From JANLQX01 sp031418775 (lineage in GTDB: Bacteria; Actinomycetota; Acidimicrobiia; Acidimicrobiales; JANYDT01), in contig JANOJN010000219.1 in assembly GCA_031418775.1 (NCBI GenBank), positions 1-64,000 on the forward strand: a stretch of 64,000 nucleotides of DNA, in the 5' to 3' direction. The position numbers and the translations under genes are program-made. Every line of letters starts with the position of its first letter. Position 1 is the stretch's first letter. Under the pieces are notes generated by a model. The model was not told the DNA's origin, ran no database searches, and saw nothing but the letters and a program-made list of their open reading frames with translations. Positions 33,540 to 43,451 of the stretch are shown here, piece after piece.

Positions 33540-34970
33540 TCAGCTTCTCGCTTGGGTTTCGGTTCGCGTCGGGTTCGCCCCCGTCTGGGGAGCCGCCTCT
33601 GCCGCATCGAGCGGGTTCAGCTCCTCCAACTCCCGTCGTGAAGTCTCCGGAGTGGTCAGCCACAGCAGGATCACCGCGAGCACCAAGGAGAACGAGAACA
33701 CGCTCACCACCGCTCCCTCGTTGCCGCCGGCGATGTGGTCGGCGAGGTAGGCCGCGGTGAGAAGGCCGACGAAGCCGAACAACCGGGAGGCGAAGGTGGT
33801 GAATCCGTTTGCGGTCGAGCGGATGGCGGTCGGGACGAGCTCGGCGGTCAGGATTGCCAGTGCCGGCAGCGCAGCGGCACCGAACAGCGCGCCGAAGATC
33901 GACCACGCCCAGATCGCCGAACCGTGGGATCGGTACACCCCGAAGTCGGCGATACCGATGCACAGGAGGCCCACCGAGATGACGATGCGGCGGCTGCGCC
34001 GATCACCGACCAGCGACCCGAACACGACGCCGAACACGCCGGGTGCGTTCGTCAGGACCCCGAACAGGCTCAGCTCGTTGCCGGTGAAGCCGCGCTGGTT
34101 CCGGAGGTAGTCGTTGCGGAGCTGCCTGGAGGGGTTGCTCTGGAAGGCGATGAGCCCGACCAGAAGCGCCACCGTGAGCAACCGCCGGCGGTGCTTGGCA
34201 AACGCCGCCATGGTGGGAAGACGGAGTTCCGAATCGGCGAGTTCGGCATCGGCGTGGCGGCGGAAACGACCGGTCTCGCTCAAGTGCCCGCGGATGTAAA
34301 CGAGCGCCGGAAGGGAGAGCAGCGGGAGGAGGAACGGGAGCCTCCATGCGCCAGCCGAGCGATCGGCGACGGCGCTCCCACTCTGGACGACGCCGGAACC
34401 GATCGCCGCGCACGCGACCATGCACCCGCCGGCCCAGGCGCGCGAACGCGCCGGCATCTCCTCGACGACCATCACGGTGATCAGAATGGCCACGGCGGTG
34501 ACAAAGGATCGCGAAATGACTTGCAGCACGGTGAACATCGCAAGGGACGTGCTGAGGGCGCCGACGGCGGTGAGCACCGGGCCGGCAGTGGCGCACAGGA
34601 GAAGCATCTTTCGGCGCCCGATGCGATCGGCGGCGCGTACGAGTACGAGGGTGAAGAAGATGTCGAGTCGAATGAGCGCGAGTGCGGTGTTCTGCTGGGG
34701 ATCGGTAGCTCCGAACTGATCGGCCACGTAGGTCATGACGACCGTCGGGAGCGAGCCCTGGTAGCCGGCGGTAGCGGCGATGACCCCGAGGCAGAGGAGC
34801 AGCGTTCGACCCGCCCCACCGATTGGTTCGGGCGGGCGGAGTGCGGCGATGGTCCGGGCTCGCCGCGTCGCCCGCTGTTGCTGTGCCCGGGGTGCGTCGG
34901 CGATGGTGTCGCTCAGGAACGAATCGGGCACCCCGGTAGTGTTGTCGAGCCGTGCGACGCCGTGACCCAT
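33540..34970 (-). CDS. MFS transporter
   Basis: 476 residues with about twelve membrane helices and the MFS loop motif ADRIGRRKMLLL near residue 110. TPETSRRELEELNPLD at the C-terminus and AELVPTAIRSTANGF resemble the sugar/metabolite:H+ symporter group. The start is uncertain: ATG 34970 would overlap the divergent MeaB gene by 19 bp, and a GTG about 34936 would remove the overlap. The solute is unknown. Confidence 0.82.
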   Translation of the reverse strand: MGHGVARLDNTTGVPDSFLSDTIADAPRAQQQRATRRARTIAALRPPEPIGGAGRTLLLCLGVIAATAGYQGSLPTVVMTYVADQFGATDPQQNTALALIRLDIFFTLVLVRAADRIGRRKMLLLCATAGPVLTAVGALSTSLAMFTVLQVISRSFVTAVAILITVMVVEEMPARSRAWAGGCMVACAAIGSGVVQSGSAVADRSAGAWRLPFLLPLLSLPALVYIRGHLSETGRFRRHADAELADSELRLPTMAAFAKHRRRLLTVALLVGLIAFQSNPSRQLRNDYLRNQRGFTGNELSLFGVLTNAPGVFGVVFGSLVGDRRSRRIVISVGLLCIGIADFGVYRSHGSAIWAWSIFGALFGAAALPALAILTAELVPTAIRSTANGFTTFASRLFGFVGLLTAAYLADHIAGGNEGAVVSVFSFSLVLAVILLWLTTPETSRRELEELNPLDAAEAAPQTGANPTRTETQARS

Positions 34971-35896
34971 CCCAGCTCTTCGAACCGGCGTGCGCAGGGG
35001 ACCGGACCGCGCTCGCCCGACTGCTCTCCGTCGTCGAGCAGGGAGGCCCGCCCAGCCAGCAGGCCTCCCGGCTTGTCTGGCCCCGCGGAGGCCGGGCCTA
35101 CACCGTGGGCATCACGGGGGCGCCGGGGGCTGGGAAGAGCACACTCACCGACCGCCTGATCACGGTCGTCCGGGAGGGTGGCGATGAGGTTGCCGTGCTG
35201 GCGATCGATCCCTCGTCGCCCTACTCAGGGGGCGCGATTCTGGGAGACCGGGTCCGTATGGGTGATCACTACCTCGACCCCGGTGTGTTCATCCGTTCGA
35301 TGGCGACGCGAGGTCATCTTGGCGGGCTCGCCGTGGCCGCTCCGGCCGCCGTCCGGGTGCTCGATGCTGCCGGGTTCCCGTGGATCCTGTTGGAGACGGT
35401 CGGTGTCGGCCAGGTCGAGGTCGACATCGCCGGGGCCGCCGATACGACGGTCGTGGTCGTGAACCCGGGTTGGGGTGACGCCGTGCAGGCGAACAAGGCG
35501 GGTCTCATGGAGATCGCGGATGTCTTCGTGATCAACAAGGCCGACCGTGCCGGTGCCGCGGAGACGGAGCGAGATCTGCTCGGGATGCTGGAGCTGAGCG
35601 GATTCGGCCACGACGCGTGGTACCCGCCGATCGTGCGGACCGTCGCCGCGAACGGCGACGGTGTGGCCGATCTCTGGGCGGCGATCGCTGCTCATCGCGC
35701 CCACGTCGAGGCCGACGGCTCGCTCGCCCAGCGGCGCATCGAGCGCCTCCACACGGAGGTGCGACGACTCGTGCAGGTCGAGTTGGAGCGCCGAGCCCTC
35801 GGCGCCCTCGACGGCCCCGATGGCGCGGCCGTCCTCGCCGAAGTCGAAGCCCGCACCCTCGACCCCGAATCCGCCGCAACCCGCCTCGCCGGCTGA
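34952..35896 (+). CDS. meaB: MeaB/ArgK-type G-protein chaperone of B12 mutase
   Basis: 314 residues. VGITGAPGAGKSTL near residue 52 is the P loop, AIDPSSPYSGGAILGDRVRM near 84 and LETVGVGQVEVDIAGAADT near 145 are MeaB signatures, and VINKADRAGA the guanine-binding NKxD. MeaB uses GTP to load cobalamin into the mutase and protect it from inactivation. The mutase large subunit lies at 28424. The start is probably GTG 34952. A double-hairpin element follows 12 bp after the stop. Confidence 0.92.
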   Translation: MRRRDPSQLFEPACAGDRTALARLLSVVEQGGPPSQQASRLVWPRGGRAYTVGITGAPGAGKSTLTDRLITVVREGGDEVAVLAIDPSSPYSGGAILGDRVRMGDHYLDPGVFIRSMATRGHLGGLAVAAPAAVRVLDAAGFPWILLETVGVGQVEVDIAGAADTTVVVVNPGWGDAVQANKAGLMEIADVFVINKADRAGAAETERDLLGMLELSGFGHDAWYPPIVRTVAANGDGVADLWAAIAAHRAHVEADGSLAQRRIERLHTEVRRLVQVELERRALGALDGPDGAAVLAEVEARTLDPESAATRLAG

Positions 35897-35907
35897 CGTG
35901 GACACTG

Positions 35908-35974
35908 GGAGAGAGGTTGCCCCCATATATGGGGGCTAAACACCTCCGAACCTCGTTAGGAGGTGTTCAGCCGC
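35908..35974 (+). repeat. double-hairpin repeat element, copy 1
   Basis: A ~67-bp unit: GGAGAGAGGTTG, then the perfect palindrome GCCCCCATATATGGGGGC (35919-35936), then a hairpin with arms AACACCTCC (35939-35947) and GGAGGTGTT (35959-35967) around GAACCTCGTTA. A second copy in inverted orientation lies at 57068-57135. The unit follows the MeaB stop by 12 bp and precedes the enoyl-CoA hydratase gene. The stem pairs a GGAGG with its complement CCTCC. Confidence 0.8.
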
Positions 35975-36013
35975 ATTTCCGCTCCCGGCGTTGCGCCGGT
36001 AACGTCCGACGCC

Positions 36014-36811
36014 ATGACTGACGCCGCGACTCCGCTAGTCCGCCTCGAGCACCACACCGGCCCCTCCGGAGAGCGGGTCGCGGTCATCCGCCTCGACCGT
36101 CCCAAGGTCAACGCCATCTCGCCGGAGCTCACGGCTGACCTCGCCGCCTGCGTCGGCGAGCTCAGGGCCGATCTGCCCGGCGCCGTGATCGTCTACGGCG
36201 GCCCGAAGATCTTCGCCGCCGGGGCCGACATCGGACGCTTCGGCGGTCCCGACGAGTCGGGCGTCATCGTCGAACAACTCCATGCTGCCTACGATGCGCT
36301 CGCCGCACTTCCGCGGATGGTAGTTGGCGCGGTCGCCGGTTACGCCTTGGGCGGTGGTTGCGAACTGGCCCTCGCGTGCGACGTTCGGATCGCCGCGGAG
36401 TCGGCCGTCTTCGGTCAGCCGGAGATTCTCCTCGGCATCATCCCCGGCGGTGGTGGTACGCAGCGCCTCGCCCGTCTGATCGGCCCGTCACGGGCGAAAG
36501 AGCTCTGCCTCTCCGGTCGCCAGGTGAAGGCTGACGAAGCGTTGCGAATCGGCCTGGCCGACCGGGTCGTCCCCACCGAGTCGCTCTTGGACGAGGCGCT
36601 GGCGTGGGGCTTCGAATTCGCTCGCGGCCCCCAGACCGTGCAGGGGTACTGCAAGGAGGCGATCGACGAGGGACTGAATGGAACACTGGCTGAAGGTCTG
36701 CGTCTCGAGCGCCGGTTGTTCGTCCAGTCCTTCCGCACCGAGGACGCACCGATCGGCATCAAGAGCTTCCTGGAGCAGGGTCCGGGCAAGGCCGCGTTCA
36801 CTGGGCGCTGA
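36014..36811 (+). CDS. enoyl-CoA hydratase/isomerase family protein
   Basis: 265 residues of the crotonase family. FAAGADIGRFGG near residue 68 and AGYALGGGCELALACDVRIA near 106 form the oxyanion hole, and GQPEILLGIIPGGGGTQRL near 133 carries the catalytic Glu region. It hydrates trans-2-enoyl-CoA in beta-oxidation in the cytoplasm. ATG 36014 gives the full family length. A double hairpin precedes it and a GC-rich hairpin follows its stop. Confidence 0.9.
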   Translation: MTDAATPLVRLEHHTGPSGERVAVIRLDRPKVNAISPELTADLAACVGELRADLPGAVIVYGGPKIFAAGADIGRFGGPDESGVIVEQLHAAYDALAALPRMVVGAVAGYALGGGCELALACDVRIAAESAVFGQPEILLGIIPGGGGTQRLARLIGPSRAKELCLSGRQVKADEALRIGLADRVVPTESLLDEALAWGFEFARGPQTVQGYCKEAIDEGLNGTLAEGLRLERRLFVQSFRTEDAPIGIKSFLEQGPGKAAFTGR

Positions 36812-36843
36812 GGCGTTCGCCGGCACCGCCGGCTGCGACGCCT
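36811..36843 (+). terminator. hairpin after enoyl-CoA hydratase
   Basis: Nested stems AGGCGT/ACGCCT and GCCGGC/GCCGGC begin on the last base of the stop codon. There is no T-run. It probably marks the mRNA 3' end before glgP. Confidence 0.5.
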
Positions 36844-36900
36844 AACCTCGGGCGTCGGAACCACCCGCCGGTCCCTGCCGGATTCCGACCGAGGAGCCCC

Positions 36901-39411
36901 ATGAGCGCCCCAGCCGCCGTCACCACCGCCGATGTACGAATTGACGATCCGACCGATCCGATCCCGTCGTTCGTCGCGTCTCCTGAAGCCTTCCGCGACG
37001 CGTTCCTCCGCCGGGTCGAGGTCACGATCGCGAAACACATCGACGATTGCAGCCGCCACGATCTTCAGGTCGCCCTCGCCTACGCGGTGCGCGATGCCCA
37101 GGTCGACCGCTGGATCGCCACCACCCGCCGGATCCAGGCACGGAACCCGAAGCGGATCTACTACATCTCCCTCGAGTTCCTCATGGGCCGCGCGCTCGGG
37201 AACGCGCTGATCAATCTCGGGATCAACGATTCGGCCGAGATCGCCCTGCGAAGCCTCGGGCTCGACCTCGAAGAACTACTCGATGAGGAACTCGACGCCG
37301 GTCTCGGCAACGGCGGTCTCGGCCGACTTGCTGCCTGCTTCCTCGATTCGATGGCGACCCTCGACTATCCAGGCTTCGGCTGCGGTATCCGCTACGACTA
37401 CGGCATCTTCAAACAGCGGATCGTCGAGGGTGCCCAGGTGGAGGAGCCGGACCCATGGTTGCGATCCGGCAATCCGTGGGAGATCCTGCGCAACGATCGC
37501 CAGCAGACGGTCCGTTTCTTCGGGAGGGTCCAGACGTATCGAGACAACCGTGATCCGTCCGGGAAGATCTGGTACTCGTGGACGGACACCGAGGACGTGC
37601 TGGCGATGCCCTACGACACCCCGGTTCCCGGCTACGGCACCACCACGGTCAACACGCTGCGTCTGTGGTCCGCACGTGCTCTCCACGATTTCAACCTCGG
37701 CTCGTTCAACCGCGGTGACTACATCAACGCCAACCTGACGTCCGCGCTGACGGAGAACATCACCAAGGTGCTGTATCCGAACGACAACAACTATGAAGGG
37801 AAGGAACTGCGGCTCAAGCAGCAGTACTTCGTGTGTGCGGCCACCATCGCCGACCTCCTCGTCGATTTCAAAGCGGCCGGCAACGACATCCGCGAACTGG
37901 CCGACAAGGTGGCGATCCAGCTCAACGACACCCATCCAGCCATTGCCATTCCGGAGCTTCTGCGCATCCTCGTCGATACCGAAGGGCTCGGGTGGGACGA
38001 GGCGTGGGGCATCGTCACGCGCACCTTCGCCTACACGAACCACACCCTGCTCGCCGAAGCGCTGGAGAAGTGGCCGGTCGCGCTCTTCGAGAAGCTGCTG
38101 CCTCGTCACCTGCAGCTCATCTTCGAGATCAACCACCACTTCCTCCGGCAGGTCGCGAACCGCTGGCCGGGCGACGAGGCCAAGCTGCGCAATATGTCGC
38201 TCATCGAGGAAGGCTCGGAGCGCAAGGTTCGCATGGCGTATCTCGCCATCGTCGGTTCGTTTTCGGTCAACGGCGTCGCGGCGCTGCACACCGAACTTCT
38301 CAAGAGCGGTCTCGTCAACGATTTCTTCCAGCTCTCGCCGGCGAAGTTCAACAACAAGACGAACGGGATCACCCCGCGGCGTTGGCTCCGGGCCTGCAAC
38401 CCCGGACTATCGGCATTGATCGATTCGAAGATCGGTCCGTCATGGACGACGGACCTCGACCGTCTCCGCGGCCTCGAGGCCTTCGTCGGCGATGCCGCGT
38501 TCAGTGCGGACTGGCGGGCGGTGAAGGCAGCAAACAAGGACGAGCTCCGTCGCTACGTCGAGTCGACGACCGGTGAGCGGGTCGATCCGTCGTCGATCTT
38601 CGATGTGCAGATCAAGCGACTCCACGAGTACAAGCGCCAGCTTCTCAACCTGCTGCACTGCGTTGCGCTCTACCAGGAGCTGAAAGAACAGCCGTCGTCC
38701 GATCGCGTCCCGCGCACGGTCCTCTTCGGTGCCAAGGCGGCGCCAGGCTACGCGGTGGCCAAGCTGATCATCCGCTTCGCCAACGCCGTGGGCCGAGCGG
38801 TGAACCAAGACCCTCAGGTCAACGACCAGCTGAAGGTGCTGTTCCTTCCGAACTACAACGTGTCGCTCGCGGAACTGCTCATCCCGGCGGCCGATCTCTC
38901 CCAGCAGATCTCCACTGCCGGCAAGGAGGCGTCGGGGACCGGCAACATGAAGTTCGCCCTCAACGGCGCCCTCACCATCGGTACGCTCGACGGTGCCAAC
39001 GTGGAGATCCGCGACTGTGTCGGCGACGACAACATCTACATCTTCGGCAACACCGTCGAGGACATCGCTGCCCTCCGGGCCCGGGGCTATGACCCCAACG
39101 TCTACCTCGGGGCCGGGTCACCCCTCGGCCGCGCGCTCGATCTCGTGCGCTCGGGGTTCTTCTCACCCGAAGACCACGGAGCGTTTGCCCCGTTGGTGGA
39201 GCTCATCGTCGACCATGGCGACGAGTACTTCCTCGCTGCCGACTTCGACTCCTACGCCGCCGCGCAGCGTCATGTCGAGGCCGACTACCGGGACCCGGCC
39301 CTCTGGACGACCAAGACGATCCGCAATGTCGCCAACATGGGGATGTTTTCTTCGGACCGCACGATCCGGGCGTACGCCACGGAGATCTGGGGCGTCGAAC
39401 CCCTTCGGTGA
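36901..39411 (+). CDS. glgP: glycogen/starch/maltodextrin phosphorylase
   Basis: 836 residues, the full GT35 length. ISLEFLMGRALGNALINLG near residue 90, GLGNGGLGRLAACFLDSMAT near 136, and EASGTGNMKFALNGALTIG with the PLP-binding Lys684 are hallmark motifs; GTLDGANVEI follows. It releases glucose-1-phosphate from the non-reducing ends of glycogen. With glgB (43 bp downstream) and glgX it forms the glycogen locus. ATG 36901 has GAGGAGC upstream. Confidence 0.96.
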   Translation: MSAPAAVTTADVRIDDPTDPIPSFVASPEAFRDAFLRRVEVTIAKHIDDCSRHDLQVALAYAVRDAQVDRWIATTRRIQARNPKRIYYISLEFLMGRALGNALINLGINDSAEIALRSLGLDLEELLDEELDAGLGNGGLGRLAACFLDSMATLDYPGFGCGIRYDYGIFKQRIVEGAQVEEPDPWLRSGNPWEILRNDRQQTVRFFGRVQTYRDNRDPSGKIWYSWTDTEDVLAMPYDTPVPGYGTTTVNTLRLWSARALHDFNLGSFNRGDYINANLTSALTENITKVLYPNDNNYEGKELRLKQQYFVCAATIADLLVDFKAAGNDIRELADKVAIQLNDTHPAIAIPELLRILVDTEGLGWDEAWGIVTRTFAYTNHTLLAEALEKWPVALFEKLLPRHLQLIFEINHHFLRQVANRWPGDEAKLRNMSLIEEGSERKVRMAYLAIVGSFSVNGVAALHTELLKSGLVNDFFQLSPAKFNNKTNGITPRRWLRACNPGLSALIDSKIGPSWTTDLDRLRGLEAFVGDAAFSADWRAVKAANKDELRRYVESTTGERVDPSSIFDVQIKRLHEYKRQLLNLLHCVALYQELKEQPSSDRVPRTVLFGAKAAPGYAVAKLIIRFANAVGRAVNQDPQVNDQLKVLFLPNYNVSLAELLIPAADLSQQISTAGKEASGTGNMKFALNGALTIGTLDGANVEIRDCVGDDNIYIFGNTVEDIAALRARGYDPNVYLGAGSPLGRALDLVRSGFFSPEDHGAFAPLVELIVDHGDEYFLAADFDSYAAAQRHVEADYRDPALWTTKTIRNVANMGMFSSDRTIRAYATEIWGVEPLR

Positions 39412-39453
39412 TCCGCTGGCCGGGCCCGTCGCCGGAACTCCCACCCCAGTAGG

Positions 39454-41340
39454 GTGCACCTCGTGCTTGAGAACGCGGACCCCCGCTGGGGCGAAATCGA
39501 TCGGTACCTCTTCAACGAGGGCCGGCACCTTCGCCTGTGGGAGCACCTGGGCAGCCATGTCGGGGTGCACGACGGGACTCCTGGCGTCTGGTTCGCGGTG
39601 TGGGCGCCCGATGCCCAGTCGGTGTCCGTCGTTGGTGACTTCAACGCCTTCGACGCCACGAGCCACTACATGCTGGCGGTCGGGTCGACCGGCGTCTGGT
39701 CCGCGTTTGTCGCCGGGGCCACGGTGGGCCAGTGCTACAAATACGCCGTGCGCGGTGCCGACGGTCGTACCGTCCACAAGGCCGATCCCCTGGCGAGGGC
39801 GACGGAGGTTCCTCCCCGAACGGCCAGTGTCATCGAATCCTCCGCCTACGAGTGGAACGACGCCCCATGGATTGCCCGGCGCGGTTCGGCGAACCCATGG
39901 CGTTCCCAGATGTCGATCTACGAGGTCCATCTCGGTTCGTGGCGGGGAACGCGCCCCTATGCCGAGCTCGCCGAGGAGCTCGCCGCCCATGTGAAGGACC
40001 TCGGGTTCACCCACGTCGAGCTCATGCCCGTTGCCGAGCACCCTTTCGGTGGCTCCTGGGGCTACCAGGTGACCGGGTACTTCGCACCGACATCCCGGTT
40101 CGGTTCGCCCGACGAGTTCCGCCACTTCGTCGACATCCTCCACGGCCACGGCATCGGCGTGATCGTCGACTGGGTGCCCGCCCACTTCCCGAAGGACGAG
40201 TGGGCGCTGGGCCGCTTCGACGGTACGGCGCTCTACGAGCACGCCGACCCGCGTCAGGGCGAGCATCCCGACTGGGGCACGTACGTGTTCAACTTCGGAC
40301 GCACCGAAGTCCGGAACTTCCTCATCGCGAACGCGCTCTACTGGCTCGAGGAACTGCACGTCGACGGCCTACGCATCGATGCCGTCGCTTCCATGCTCTA
40401 CCTCGACTACTCCCGTCGGGACGGTGAGTGGATCCCCAATCCCCACGGCGGGCGGGAGAACCTCGAGGCCGTCGAGTTCCTCCGCGAGCTCAACACCGTC
40501 GTCCACGCACACGTGCCGGGCGTGCTCGTCATCGCCGAGGAGTCGACGGCGTGGCCATCGGTGTCGCGGCCGGTCGATGCGGGCGGTCTCGGGTTCGGCT
40601 TCAAGTGGAACATGGGGTGGATGCACGACACCCTCGAGTACTTCTCGAAGGATCCCATTCACCGTCAACACCACCACCACGGCCTCACGTTCGGCCTCCT
40701 CTACGCCTTCACCGAGAACTTCGTCCTTCCGCTGAGCCACGACGAAGTGGTCCACGGCAAGGGCTCACTGCTCACGAAGATGCCCGGCGACGATTGGCAA
40801 AAGCGGGCCAATCTGCGTTCGCTCTACGCGTGGATGTGGGCCCACCCGGGCAAGCAACTGCTGTTCATGGGGGCGGAGATCGGCCAGTGGAACGAGTGGA
40901 ACGTCGACGCCACGATCGATTGGTGGCTCCTCGGCGATCAGGCCCACGCGGGGATTCGCGACCTCGTCCGCTCGCTCAACCAGATCCAGGCGTCGTACCC
41001 AGCGCTCTACGAGCACGACTTCGCGCCGGAAGGCTTCGGGTGGATCGTCAGCGAGGACGCCTCGGCGAACGTGTACGCGTTCGTCCGCTGGCCGGGCGAG
41101 TCGGGCACGCATGGTGCGGGTCCTGTTGTTTGCATCGCCAACCTGGCCCCCATTGTCCGGGTGGATTACGGGGTCACGCTGCCTCGCGGTGGCGAGTGGC
41201 GCGAGCTCTGCAACACGGATGCGTCGGAGTTCGGCGGCAGTGGCGTCGGCAATGCGGGAGCCGTGTGGGCCGACACCCTGGGCCGCGCCACGTTGACGCT
41301 GCCTCCTCTGAGCGTGCTCATCCTCGGCCAGAACGGCTGA
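39454..41340 (+). CDS. glgB: 1,4-alpha-glucan branching enzyme
   Basis: 628 residues, a GH13 enzyme with a single N-terminal CBM48 (VWFAVWAPDAQSVSVVGDFN near residue 47) and the GlgB core: YEVHLGSWRG, GYQVTGYFAPTSRFG, DGLRIDAVASM with nucleophile Asp309, VIAEESTAWP with acid/base Glu362, and LSHDEVVHGKGS. It makes alpha-1,6 branches in glycogen. The start may be GTG 39454 or GTG 39463; the latter has AGGGTG at a better distance. The stop is 5 bp from the convergent glgX stop. Confidence 0.95.
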   Translation: MHLVLENADPRWGEIDRYLFNEGRHLRLWEHLGSHVGVHDGTPGVWFAVWAPDAQSVSVVGDFNAFDATSHYMLAVGSTGVWSAFVAGATVGQCYKYAVRGADGRTVHKADPLARATEVPPRTASVIESSAYEWNDAPWIARRGSANPWRSQMSIYEVHLGSWRGTRPYAELAEELAAHVKDLGFTHVELMPVAEHPFGGSWGYQVTGYFAPTSRFGSPDEFRHFVDILHGHGIGVIVDWVPAHFPKDEWALGRFDGTALYEHADPRQGEHPDWGTYVFNFGRTEVRNFLIANALYWLEELHVDGLRIDAVASMLYLDYSRRDGEWIPNPHGGRENLEAVEFLRELNTVVHAHVPGVLVIAEESTAWPSVSRPVDAGGLGFGFKWNMGWMHDTLEYFSKDPIHRQHHHHGLTFGLLYAFTENFVLPLSHDEVVHGKGSLLTKMPGDDWQKRANLRSLYAWMWAHPGKQLLFMGAEIGQWNEWNVDATIDWWLLGDQAHAGIRDLVRSLNQIQASYPALYEHDFAPEGFGWIVSEDASANVYAFVRWPGESGTHGAGPVVCIANLAPIVRVDYGVTLPRGGEWRELCNTDASEFGGSGVGNAGAVWADTLGRATLTLPPLSVLILGQNG

Positions 41341-41345
41341 GGCAA

Positions 41346-43331
41346 CTACGCGCGGGCGAATACGGCGACGCAGGGGTACTCGGGGCAGAACACCCCGTCC
41401 ACGATCGAGAGCGCGGGATCACCGGGCAGCGCCGTTGTCAGCAGCGTGGTCCAATCCCCTTTGGGCAGGGTGAACGCCTCCGGTTCGTCGCCTTCGTGGA
41501 GCACGACGAGCCGATCCCGCTCATCCGAGGTGCCGAGGAGCAGCAACTGGAGACCGCATCCCTCCGGGTCGTCCCATTGTGCGATGGTCATCGGTTCGCC
41601 GCTCGGCGAGAACCACTGGGCGTCGTCCTCGGCGAGCCAATCACGCTGCTGGAACACCGCCGATGATCGACGGAGGTCCGTAAGTTCGCGTACGAACTCG
41701 GTGAGGGACGTGTCGACGGACGACCAGTCGAACCAGCTGGTCTCGTTGTCGAGGCAGTACGCGTTGTTGTTGCCGTGTTGGGTGCGGCCCAGCTCATCGC
41801 CACCGAGCAGCATGGGCGTGCCTTGGGAGAGGATCAGCGTGGCGAGCAGGTTGCGCTGGGTCCGTCGACGGGCCGACGCGATGATCGGGTCCTTGGTCTC
41901 GCCTTCGACACCGTGGTTCCACGAGCGGTTGTCGCCCGATCCGTCGTGATTCGCCTCGCCGTTCCCCTCGTTGTGCTTGACGTCGTAGGAAACGAGGTCG
42001 CGTAGGCAGAATCCGTCATGCGCGGTGACAAAGTTGACCGACGACCAGGGCCGCCGTCCGAACGCGGCGAAGAGATCGGGATTGCCGGTGATCCGGCGGG
42101 CAAAGGCGCCGAGGGGTCTCGGCTGGTTGTGCCAGTGGTCGCGGACGAGGTCACGGTACCGGTCGTTCCATTCGGCCCACGGCGCCGGGAAGGAACCGAC
42201 CTGGTACCCGCCCGGTCCGACGTCCCACGCCTCGGCGATGAGCTTCACCTTCGACAGCACGGGGTCCTGGGCGATTGCGTTGATGAACGCTCCCTGCGCA
42301 TCGAACTGCCCGTCGCGTCCCCGGCCGAGCGTGGTCGCGAGATCGAACCGGAAGCCGTCGACATGGAACTCCTCGACCCAGTAGCGAAGCGAATCCATGA
42401 TGAGTGTGAGGGCGAGTTGCTGGGTCGTGTCGACCGAGTTCCCGCAGCCGGTGGTGTCGTGAGGGCGATACCAGCCGTAGGGATCGAGGCCGCGATAGGC
42501 CAGCAACGGCCCATCCGGTCCGGCTTCACACGTGTGGTTGTAGACGACGTCGAGGATCACTTCGATCCCAGCCTCGTGCAGCAGCTTCACCATTCCCTTG
42601 CACTCGCGTACGAGGGCCGATCCGCTTCCGCCGCTCCCGTAGCCGTTGTGCGGGGCAAGGAATCCCACTGTGTTGTAGCCCCAGTAGTTCGTGAGCCCGA
42701 GCAGGGCGAGACGTTCCTCGGGGACGTTTTGGTGGATCGGCAGGAGTTCGACCGCGGTGACCCCGAGACCGACCAGATGGGCCACGAACGCTGGATGGCA
42801 GAAACCGGCGTAGGTCCCCCGCAGTTCGGCGGGAACGTCGGGGTGAGTCTTCGTAGCGCCTTTGACATGCACCTCGTAGATCACGGTGTCGGTCCAGGGG
42901 GTGTCCGGCCGCACGTCGGCACCCCACTCGAATCGGCCGTCGACGGCGACACCGCGCATGGTGAACGGTGCGCTGTCGCCCGGGTCAGGATACGAATGGA
43001 CACCCGGCTTGCTCAGCCAGTCGACCGAACCGTAGTACGCGAGCGCCCAGGGGTCCTGCAGGAGCTTCGCCTCGTTGTGGCCATTGCCGCTCACGCGGAC
43101 CCCGTAGTGCGTGCCGTCGGTGACGAGTCCTGGAGGGAGGACATCCCACCACGACGCTCCGAGCCGATTCGTCAAGGTGAAGCGGGTCTCGGCGGCATCC
43201 GGGGCGCCGGACGCGAACAGGCAGAGGTCGACGGACGTGGCCTGCGGACCGGTCGGAACGGCGATCGTGGTCGGCGAACCGTCGGTGCCGAGACGAAGGC
43301 CGAACGGCGGGGAAACGTCGGGGTTGGTCAT
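41346..43331 (-). CDS. glgX: glycogen debranching enzyme (GlgX/TreX type)
   Basis: 661 residues, a GH13 debranching enzyme. An N-terminal CBM48 (FGLRLGTDG...; SWWDVLPPGLVTDG) is followed by VIYEVHVKGATKTHPDVP, LTNYWGYNTVGFLAPHNGY, VILDVVYNHTCE, DGFRFDLATTLGR (nucleophile Asp) and LIAEAWDVGPGGYQVG (acid/base Glu). It removes alpha-1,6 branches left by GlgP. Convergent with glgB. A 120-bp gap upstream separates it from the patatin gene and holds no obvious site. Confidence 0.94.
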   Translation of the reverse strand: MTNPDVSPPFGLRLGTDGSPTTIAVPTGPQATSVDLCLFASGAPDAAETRFTLTNRLGASWWDVLPPGLVTDGTHYGVRVSGNGHNEAKLLQDPWALAYYGSVDWLSKPGVHSYPDPGDSAPFTMRGVAVDGRFEWGADVRPDTPWTDTVIYEVHVKGATKTHPDVPAELRGTYAGFCHPAFVAHLVGLGVTAVELLPIHQNVPEERLALLGLTNYWGYNTVGFLAPHNGYGSGGSGSALVRECKGMVKLLHEAGIEVILDVVYNHTCEAGPDGPLLAYRGLDPYGWYRPHDTTGCGNSVDTTQQLALTLIMDSLRYWVEEFHVDGFRFDLATTLGRGRDGQFDAQGAFINAIAQDPVLSKVKLIAEAWDVGPGGYQVGSFPAPWAEWNDRYRDLVRDHWHNQPRPLGAFARRITGNPDLFAAFGRRPWSSVNFVTAHDGFCLRDLVSYDVKHNEGNGEANHDGSGDNRSWNHGVEGETKDPIIASARRRTQRNLLATLILSQGTPMLLGGDELGRTQHGNNNAYCLDNETSWFDWSSVDTSLTEFVRELTDLRRSSAVFQQRDWLAEDDAQWFSPSGEPMTIAQWDDPEGCGLQLLLLGTSDERDRLVVLHEGDEPEAFTLPKGDWTTLLTTALPGDPALSIVDGVFCPEYPCVAVFARA

Positions 43332-43451
43332 CAGGAGGTAGGCACAGACGCGGATACGGCCGAAAAGATCGTAGTGGCGTCGCCCTGCTATCGGTCGGCA
43401 AGCCCCACCTTCTTGAGCGTGACGCCCCCGACGATCGGCGTGGCGCCAGGG

